64,000 bases of DNA from Mycolicibacterium sp. TUM20985. Lineage in GTDB: Bacteria; Actinomycetota; Actinomycetes; Mycobacteriales; Mycobacteriaceae. Below the pieces are notes generated by a model. That model ran no database searches. It was not told where the DNA came from and was given only the letters and a program-made list of their open reading frames with translations. The translations under genes were made by a program, and so were the position numbers. This document shows, piece after piece, positions 53,579 to 64,000 of this stretch (position 1 is its first letter; the number at the start of each line of letters is the position of its first letter). The DNA lies in assembly GCF_030295745.1 (NCBI RefSeq), contig NZ_AP027291.1, positions 4,774,001-4,838,000 on the forward strand, in the 5' to 3' direction.

Positions 53579-54514
53579 TCAGCTCAGCCGCATCTCCCCC
53601 CTGACGGGGGCGACGTGAACTGGCCGGTGCAGGTCGGGCGTGCCCAACAGCGTGCCGTCGTGCTCGACCGCCGTGGCACCGAATTGCAGCGCGCTGGCCA
53701 GCGCGCCGGCGCCGCCTGCGGGCACCGCCAAGAATCCGGCCAGGAAGGCGTCGCCCGCACCGACGGTGTTGACGACGCGCTGCGTCGGCGCGGTGCCGTA
53801 GAGCGGCTCGGGCAGATTCGCGTCGACCAGCAGGGCGCCGTCACCGCCAAGGCTCACCAGCACGCTGCCGACACCACGGTCCACCAGCGTCCGTGCCGCC
53901 GCAGTCACGTCGCCGAGGGTGCGCAGCGTGGTGCCGAGCACGTCGGCGAGTTCGTCGGCGTTGGGCTTGATCAGGTTCGGCAGACCGTCGCGGGCGTTGT
54001 CGAGCACGGCTGCCAGCGCGGCGCCGGAGCCATCGACGGCGACCCACCGGCCTGCCGCGCGCGCCTCGGCCACCGCGCCCGCCAGCCGGCTCGGAGCGAA
54101 ACCGGACGGCAGGCTGCCCGCCCAGAGCACGCGCTCACCCCGTGCACCGGCCGCGGCGCAGAGCGCGTCGACCTCCTCGCGGGTCAAGGTGGGCCCCGGC
54201 TCGTTCACCTTGGTGCTGCGCCCATCGGATTCGACGAGTGAGACGTTGCTGCGCACCGTGCCGGCGATGGGCACCCCCACCGTGTCCAGCCCCAAAGCCT
54301 CGAGCGCCGCAACGATTTCGAGCCCCGCGGCGCCTCCCACCGGAAGGACGGCGCACACGTCGACGCCGACCCCGTGCAGCGCCAGCGCGACGTTGACCCC
54401 CTTGCCACTCGGCTCGGTCATGGTGACGGTGGCCCGGTTGACCTCCCCCGGCTGCAGCAGCGGCAGGTGCAGGGTGCGGTCCAGACTCGGGTTCGGCGTG
54501 ACGGTGACGATCAT
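53579..54514 (-). CDS. PfkB-family sugar-phosphate kinase (1-phosphofructokinase/tagatose-6-phosphate kinase type)
   Basis: 311 residues. VTPNPSLDRTLHLP near the N-terminus, SGKGVNVALALHGVG, and NTVGAGDAFLAGF with the catalytic Asp (~residue 246) define the PfkB fold of LacC/FruK kinases. Overlaps the DeoR gene by 4 bases. Likely adds a second phosphate to a ketose phosphate before aldol cleavage. Confidence 0.85.
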   Translation of the reverse strand: MIVTVTPNPSLDRTLHLPLLQPGEVNRATVTMTEPSGKGVNVALALHGVGVDVCAVLPVGGAAGLEIVAALEALGLDTVGVPIAGTVRSNVSLVESDGRSTKVNEPGPTLTREEVDALCAAAGARGERVLWAGSLPSGFAPSRLAGAVAEARAAGRWVAVDGSGAALAAVLDNARDGLPNLIKPNADELADVLGTTLRTLGDVTAAARTLVDRGVGSVLVSLGGDGALLVDANLPEPLYGTAPTQRVVNTVGAGDAFLAGFLAVPAGGAGALASALQFGATAVEHDGTLLGTPDLHRPVHVAPVRGEMRLS

Positions 54515-55284
54515 CGGCCGGCCACCTCGACCGCGATGCCTGCGGCTCGCAGTCGCTTGCGTTGTGGGGCAGTGATTCCCGCATCGGTGATCAGCACGTC
54601 GACGTCAGACAGCTCGGCGTGGCGGGCGAGGCTGGTGCAGCCGAACTTGCTGGAGTCCACCAGGAAGATCCGCTGCTTGGCCGCAGCGAGCATTCGCCGC
54701 TTCACGTCCGCCTCCTCGGCGTCGGGGGTGGTCAGGCCGCGGTCGAGAGACAGCCCGTTGGTGCCCAGGAACGCGACGTCGACGTTGATCGAGGCGAGCG
54801 CCTGCGCGGTGAGCGTTCCGACGGCCGCCATCGTCGCCGGTCGGATCCGACCGCCGAGCGTCTGCACCGTGATGCCCCTGTCGTGGAGCGCGGCGCCGAC
54901 CGGCCAGGAGTTCGTGTACACGACGAGTTCGCCGTCCGCGGGCAACATCTCGGCCAGCCGCAGCGTCGTCGACCCGGCGTCGAGCAGGAGCGACGCGCCG
55001 TGCGGAACGTGCCGCAGCGCGAGGCGCGCGATCGCCGTCTTCTCCGCCACGTGCTCGTCGCGATCGGCAACGTGTGATTCGGCGCGGCTGGCTTCGCGCG
55101 GGATGGCCCCGCCGTGAACCCGTCGCAGCAGTCCACGTCCGTCGAGCAGCGCGAGGTCCTTGCGCACGCTTTCGGCGCTGATGTCGAATGACGTTGCCAA
55201 TCTAGAACTCTCGACGCGGCCCTCGGTCGCCAGCAGGCGCAGTATCTGGGCGTGACGCTCGTCGGCGAACCACGTCCTCGTCAT
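54511..55284 (-). CDS. DeoR-family transcriptional regulator
   Basis: 257 residues from the ATG at 55284, overlapping the FGGY stop (ATGA). N-terminal helix-turn-helix (ERHAQILRLLATEGRVESSRLATSFDISAESVRKDLALLDGRGLLRRVHGGA) and a sugar-isomerase-like C-terminal domain that binds a phosphosugar. It lies between the FGGY and PfkB kinases and probably represses this cluster until its sugar phosphate is present. Confidence 0.9.
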   Translation of the reverse strand: MTRTWFADERHAQILRLLATEGRVESSRLATSFDISAESVRKDLALLDGRGLLRRVHGGAIPREASRAESHVADRDEHVAEKTAIARLALRHVPHGASLLLDAGSTTLRLAEMLPADGELVVYTNSWPVGAALHDRGITVQTLGGRIRPATMAAVGTLTAQALASINVDVAFLGTNGLSLDRGLTTPDAEEADVKRRMLAAAKQRIFLVDSSKFGCTSLARHAELSDVDVLITDAGITAPQRKRLRAAGIAVEVAGR

Positions 55285-56543
55285 GTGTCGGCCAGGTGCT
55301 CGCCTGGACCCAACGCGCCGCAGGCGCGCGCCGCGAGCGTGGCCGCGCCGAGCGCACCCGCCTCCTCGACTGTCGAGACCTCCAGCGGGCCGAAGCGAGC
55401 CCTCTTGGCGCGCAGTACTTCTGCGCTGTGTCGCCAACCCCCGGTGACCACGACCCGGGCGGCCGGGCCGACGACGGCGTCCATCGCGCGGTGCAGGGCC
55501 AGCGCTTCGTCCGCAGCGGTGGCCACCACCGTCCGCCACTCCGCTCCTGGACCGGCGTCGGGCGACCGCTCGGCGGCAGCGTCCAGGTCGGCTACGTCGG
55601 CCGGCTTCACCCCGAGACGTTCGAGGGTGCGCAACTGGGCCAGCCCGCCCTCGGTCCCGCCGAGCAGACTCCAGTGGCCCGGTTCGATGCTGGGGTCGGT
55701 AGTGATGCCCGTCGCGGCGAGTCTCGCGATGTCGGTGCGCGCGGGCGCAGGCATGACGGTGCGCACCAGCGCCTCGGCCGTACCCGACGAATCCAGTTCG
55801 TGCCCTTGGCCCGTCGCGCGAGCGCCAAGCGCGGACGCCTGGTGGTCATGGCCCGCCAGCGTCAGTACCGCACCCCGCAGATGGTGGCTCATTGCATCGG
55901 AGGTGACGGCGCCCACCGGCACACCCGCGGCGACGAGCGGTGGCATCAGGGCCCGCGTCGCACCGGACCAGTCGAGGGCGTCGTCCCACCAGTCGAGCGC
56001 GGTGACGTCGAGCCAACCGGTGCGCCCGGCCAGGGACAGTTCGAGGGCCACGTCGCCACCGAGCCGCCGGACCACCCACCCGCCGACGTCGAAGCGGATG
56101 GTGGCATCCCGGCTGGCGGGAACGTGCTGCCGCAACCATCGGTGCTTGGTCAGCGAGAACTGGCCCCGCAGCGGCTTTCCCGCGATACCACCGAAGGCGT
56201 CGGTTCCGATGGTCGCCGCGAGGTCGGCCACCTCGTCGCCGTCGCGGTCGTCGTGCCAGGCGATCACCGGCGCGAGCGGGCGCTCCCGGGCATCGGTGAG
56301 GACCCCCGACTCGCCCATGCTGGTGACGCCGACCGCACGGATGGGTACGCCCGCCATGTCCGCTGCGGCGTTCAATGCCTCGAAGGCACTGCGGCACAAC
56401 CCGTCCGCCTCGATCTGGGTGCCATGCGGGGTGCTGTCCCACGTCATGGCGGCGCGGCCGGTACCGAGCACGGCGCCCTCGTCGTCGTAGACAACGGCCT
56501 TGCTCGAGGTCGTTCCGACGTCGAGGCCCGCGAACGCCGACAT
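55281..56543 (-). CDS. FGGY-family carbohydrate kinase
   Basis: 420 residues from the ATG at 56543; an ATG 15 bases upstream is an alternative. FGGY fold: GLDVGTTSSKAVVYDDEG at the N-terminus and VVVTGGWRHSAEVLRAKRARFGP near the C-terminus. ATP-dependent phosphorylation of a pentose, hexose or polyol; the substrate is not known. First gene of the minus-strand set and divergent from the aldolase gene. Confidence 0.88.
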   Translation of the reverse strand: MSAFAGLDVGTTSSKAVVYDDEGAVLGTGRAAMTWDSTPHGTQIEADGLCRSAFEALNAAADMAGVPIRAVGVTSMGESGVLTDARERPLAPVIAWHDDRDGDEVADLAATIGTDAFGGIAGKPLRGQFSLTKHRWLRQHVPASRDATIRFDVGGWVVRRLGGDVALELSLAGRTGWLDVTALDWWDDALDWSGATRALMPPLVAAGVPVGAVTSDAMSHHLRGAVLTLAGHDHQASALGARATGQGHELDSSGTAEALVRTVMPAPARTDIARLAATGITTDPSIEPGHWSLLGGTEGGLAQLRTLERLGVKPADVADLDAAAERSPDAGPGAEWRTVVATAADEALALHRAMDAVVGPAARVVVTGGWRHSAEVLRAKRARFGPLEVSTVEEAGALGAATLAARACGALGPGEHLADT

Positions 56544-56562
56544 CGTTCTCCCGCCCATTGCC

Positions 56563-56600
56563 TTCGTTGGGTTTGAATGGTTATGGTGGCGTTTCGTTGG
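56563..56600. promoter_or_regulatory. Direct repeats in the FGGY/aldolase divergent region
   Basis: TTCGTTGG occurs at 56563-56570 and again at 56593-56600, 30 bases apart (about three helical turns), each followed by GTTT or AGTTT. Good candidate sites for the DeoR protein, controlling both divergent transcripts. Confidence 0.5.
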
Positions 56601-56627
56601 AGTTTCGTCAAGCCGTCGAGGAGCGCG

Positions 56628-57470
56628 ATGCCGCTGATCACCACGGCCGAACTGGTCTCGGCTGCCGCTGAGCACGGTCGCGGCGTCGCGGCCTTCAACG
56701 TGATCACCCTCGAGCACGCCGAGGGCATCGTCGCCGGCGCGGAGCGGGCTGCGACGTCGGTGATCCTGCAGGTGAGCGAGAACGCCGTGGCGTTTCACGG
56801 TGCCCTCCGACCCGTCAGCGCCGCGCTGGTCGCCATGGCGCGCGATGCCGGGGTGCCGGTGAGCCTGCACCTCGATCACGTCGAAGCGCCCGACCTGTGG
56901 CAGCAGGCCGCGCCGGCGGGCTACTCGTCGGTGATGGTCGACGGCGGCGCCCTGTCGTACGACCGAAACGTGACCATCACCGCGGAGGCCGCCGCGCTGC
57001 TCCACACCCAGGGGCTGGCGGTCGAGGCCGAGCTCGGGTACGTCGGCGGAAAGGACTCCCAGGTGTCCAGCGCACACTCCCCCGGCGTGCGCACCGATCC
57101 ACGACAGGCCGCCGAATTCGTCAGTGCCACAGGGGTGGACGCATTGGCGGTGGCGGTCGGCAGCTCACACGCGATGACCACCAGGACCGCCGAGCTCGAC
57201 GTCGAACTCATCGCGGCCCTGCGCGACGCGGTGCCCGTCCCGCTGGTCCTGCACGGTTCGTCGGGGGTGCCCGACGAGGCTCTGCGGGCCGCAGTGCGCG
57301 CGGGCATCGTGAAGGTCAACATCGGCACGGCGCTGAACATCGCCTACACCGGCGCGGTGCGCTCGGCGTTGGCTGCCGAGGACGCGGTCGACCCGCGCCG
57401 GGCATTGCGCTCGGCGAGGGCGGCAATCGCCGACACCGTCGCGCACCTGCTCGACGTGGTCAGCGGCTGA
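56628..57470 (+). CDS. Class II fructose/tagatose-bisphosphate aldolase
   Basis: 280 residues from the ATG at 56628 with a GAGGAG site (the ORF is open to 56577). Zinc-aldolase features: HLDHVE (~82-87) with the His ligands, GYVGGKDSQVS, AVAVGSSHAMT with the second His and LHGSSGVPD with the third. GatY/KbaY-type length. Splits a ketose 1,6-bisphosphate into dihydroxyacetone phosphate and an aldehyde. Divergent from the FGGY kinase. Confidence 0.9.
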   Translation: MPLITTAELVSAAAEHGRGVAAFNVITLEHAEGIVAGAERAATSVILQVSENAVAFHGALRPVSAALVAMARDAGVPVSLHLDHVEAPDLWQQAAPAGYSSVMVDGGALSYDRNVTITAEAAALLHTQGLAVEAELGYVGGKDSQVSSAHSPGVRTDPRQAAEFVSATGVDALAVAVGSSHAMTTRTAELDVELIAALRDAVPVPLVLHGSSGVPDEALRAAVRAGIVKVNIGTALNIAYTGAVRSALAAEDAVDPRRALRSARAAIADTVAHLLDVVSG

Positions 57471-57488
57471 CGCGACCCCGTCATTAGT

Positions 57489-57553
57489 CCCGCGAGCAGA
57501 CGCAAAGGGCCCTGAATCCACGCGAATGAGGGCCCTTTGCGTCTGCTCGCGGG
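57489..57553. terminator. Hairpin repeat, copy 2
   Basis: 25-bp perfect stem (57489-57513 with 57529-57553), 15-base loop; extends the shared core by 7 bp. It lies between the convergent aldolase and DUF559 genes and touches the DUF559 stop codon (57554), so it can end both transcripts. Confidence 0.85.
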
Positions 57554-58417
57554 TTAGGTGAGGAGGCGCTCGAGGCGGTCCGCCAGTTGTGGGGTCTGCC
57601 GGCGCACGTCGTCGACGACCATCGGCACCGTCGTCCATCCGCAGTCCTTCAGCCGCTCGACCTTCAGGCGATCGCGCTTCCAGATCGTCGGGTTCGCATG
57701 CCATTCCATGCTGTCGTACTCCGCCACCACCATGCGGTCGGGCCAAGCGAAGTCCACGCGCCACAGATCGCCGCAAAGGTCGACGATCTCGTACTGAAGT
57801 TCCGGCTGCGGTAAGCCGTAATCGAGGAACACGAGACGCGCTTCGCTCTCCATCGGCGACTCCGCTCGACCGTCGGCGTGCGGCAACAACTCTCGTACGT
57901 GCACGATCCCGCGGCGGCCCGTCTGCTCTCGCGCGGCCGTCTCGAGTTCGGGCATCGTGCACGCACCCACGTGCAGTGCGGCGTCGAGGGTCGCCAACGC
58001 CCGAGGGCGTCGCAACGAACATGCGACCTCGACGGCAGTCCAAGCCGGTGCGGTCGTCATGCGTCCGTTCACTCTGCGCAATGGCGCTCCGACCCGTTGA
58101 TGCACCATGACCCCGCCGGTGGGCCGGACCCGAACACCAGGGTCGAGTACGTGCACCCGCGGACCACGTTCGGTGTCGAAGCCGTGCAGGAGCGCGGCGG
58201 TTCCCAGACACGCGACCATTGGCCGTCCGACCATCAGGTCCAGCGCGCGCAGTGTGTCGAGGACGTCGGGCGGCGAGAGCGCGTACACGCCGTGGCACAC
58301 CCGCACCAGGTCACCGGACCGCACGTGTGTCCTCAGCATCTTCCGCGACATCACGGCCTGTATCTGCTCAGCCGTGATCAAACCGTCCGTGCCGGTGACC
58401 AGATCGTGGATGTACAC
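57554..58417 (-). CDS. DUF559 nuclease-like protein with AbiEi-type N-terminus
   Basis: 287 residues. The N-terminal half (~10-60) resembles the winged-helix antitoxin domain of AbiEi (LITAEQIQAVMSRKMLRTHVRSGDLVRVCHGVYAL). The C-terminal half has the DUF559/Vsr-like nuclease pattern: ESEARLVFLDYGLPQPELQYEI, WRVDFAWPDRMVVAEYDSMEWH with the Asp and Glu that would bind metal. Such proteins are frequent in mycobacteria; function unknown. It is flanked by two copies of the 18-base-core hairpin. Confidence 0.8.
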   Translation of the reverse strand: MYIHDLVTGTDGLITAEQIQAVMSRKMLRTHVRSGDLVRVCHGVYALSPPDVLDTLRALDLMVGRPMVACLGTAALLHGFDTERGPRVHVLDPGVRVRPTGGVMVHQRVGAPLRRVNGRMTTAPAWTAVEVACSLRRPRALATLDAALHVGACTMPELETAAREQTGRRGIVHVRELLPHADGRAESPMESEARLVFLDYGLPQPELQYEIVDLCGDLWRVDFAWPDRMVVAEYDSMEWHANPTIWKRDRLKVERLKDCGWTTVPMVVDDVRRQTPQLADRLERLLT

Positions 58418-58491
58418 GGCATCGAGGCTGCCGCCCTCGCGAGCGCGCCACCAGACCCCTACGTCGATCTGTGGATAACTCCCCTCGTCAC

Positions 58492-58540
58492 CAGACGCAA
58501 AAGGCCCTCAATCCACAGGATTGAGGGCCCTTTGCGTCTG
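58492..58540 (-). terminator. Hairpin repeat, copy 3; rpoC terminator
   Basis: 21-bp stem (58492-58512 with 58520-58540), 7-base loop, one mismatch that is a G-U pair in the minus-strand RNA but A-C in the plus-strand RNA. It ends 18 bases beyond the rpoC stop, so it is the terminator of rpoBC. Confidence 0.85.
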
Positions 58541-58557
58541 CTCGCGCAGAGGGGTGG

Positions 58558-62508
<3,951 letters not shown>

Positions 62509-62581
62509 GTAACTCCCTTTCCCCTTGCGGGACTAGATGACTATCAATCAAAAGCGCGGACCGCGGGGGTCCCCAAAACAG

Positions 62582-64000
<1,419 letters not shown>

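Overview
This window is high-GC actinobacterial DNA and almost certainly comes from a Mycobacterium/Mycolicibacterium, probably a fast grower. The right-to-left order rpoB-rpoC-nfo, rpsL-rpsG-fusA-tuf, a mycofactocin cluster and the S10 ribosomal operon is the known mycobacterial order (Rv0667 to Rv0710 in M. tuberculosis), here inverted. GTG starts, 1-4 base overlaps between genes and many TetR regulators fit this. No insertion sequence, phage gene, CRISPR array, tRNA or rRNA was found.

Layout. 1-7309 (minus): an exopolysaccharide-type operon directly downstream of the S10 operon, with a BcsB-like secreted protein, a polytopic protein, a BcsA-like GT2 synthase, a GT-C-like membrane protein and the start of an EAL (cyclic-di-GMP phosphodiesterase) protein. 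7423-12887 (minus): the 11-gene part of the S10 operon from rpsJ to rpsQ, with a long structured leader. 13749-20951: an accessory block with a PhyH-type dioxygenase, TetR, carboxylesterase lipoprotein, P450, TetR and DHA2 efflux pump. 20956-28800: an Asp/Glu racemase, then the complete mycofactocin set mftG-F-E-D-C-B-A (minus) with divergent mftR. 28881-30721: an ECF sigma factor translationally coupled to a three-domain VOC protein. 30783-37183: a ferredoxin reductase-like flavoprotein and an Lrp-regulated arginine/ornithine cluster (dimethylargininase, ornithine aminotransferase, and an amino-acid permease that carries two 3' lesions), then a universal stress protein. 37221-40701 (minus): dienelactone hydrolase, a mycofactocin-type SDR, a SHOCT membrane protein and a PP2C phosphatase. 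40859-45162 (minus): the str operon. 45484-52709: TetR, two DUF3060-like secreted paralogues, PaaX, two crotonases, an AidB-like acyl-CoA dehydrogenase, a cupin and a PAP2 protein. 52798-57470: endonuclease IV and a sugar-phosphate cluster (PfkB, DeoR, FGGY kinase, divergent class II aldolase). 57554-58417: a DUF559 protein. 58558-64000 (minus): rpoC and the 3' part of rpoB.

The mycofactocin genes make a peptide-derived redox cofactor from MftA, and the SDR at 38015-38860 looks like one of its client dehydrogenases. The most unusual observations are the cellulose-synthase-like operon with its EAL gene, the twice-broken permease 3' end, three near-identical long hairpins (near 49.5, 57.5 and 58.5 kb, two of them flanking the DUF559 gene), a 61-base three-way-junction palindrome at 51.2 kb, and a hairpin at 30.7 kb that contains the stop codons of both convergent genes.
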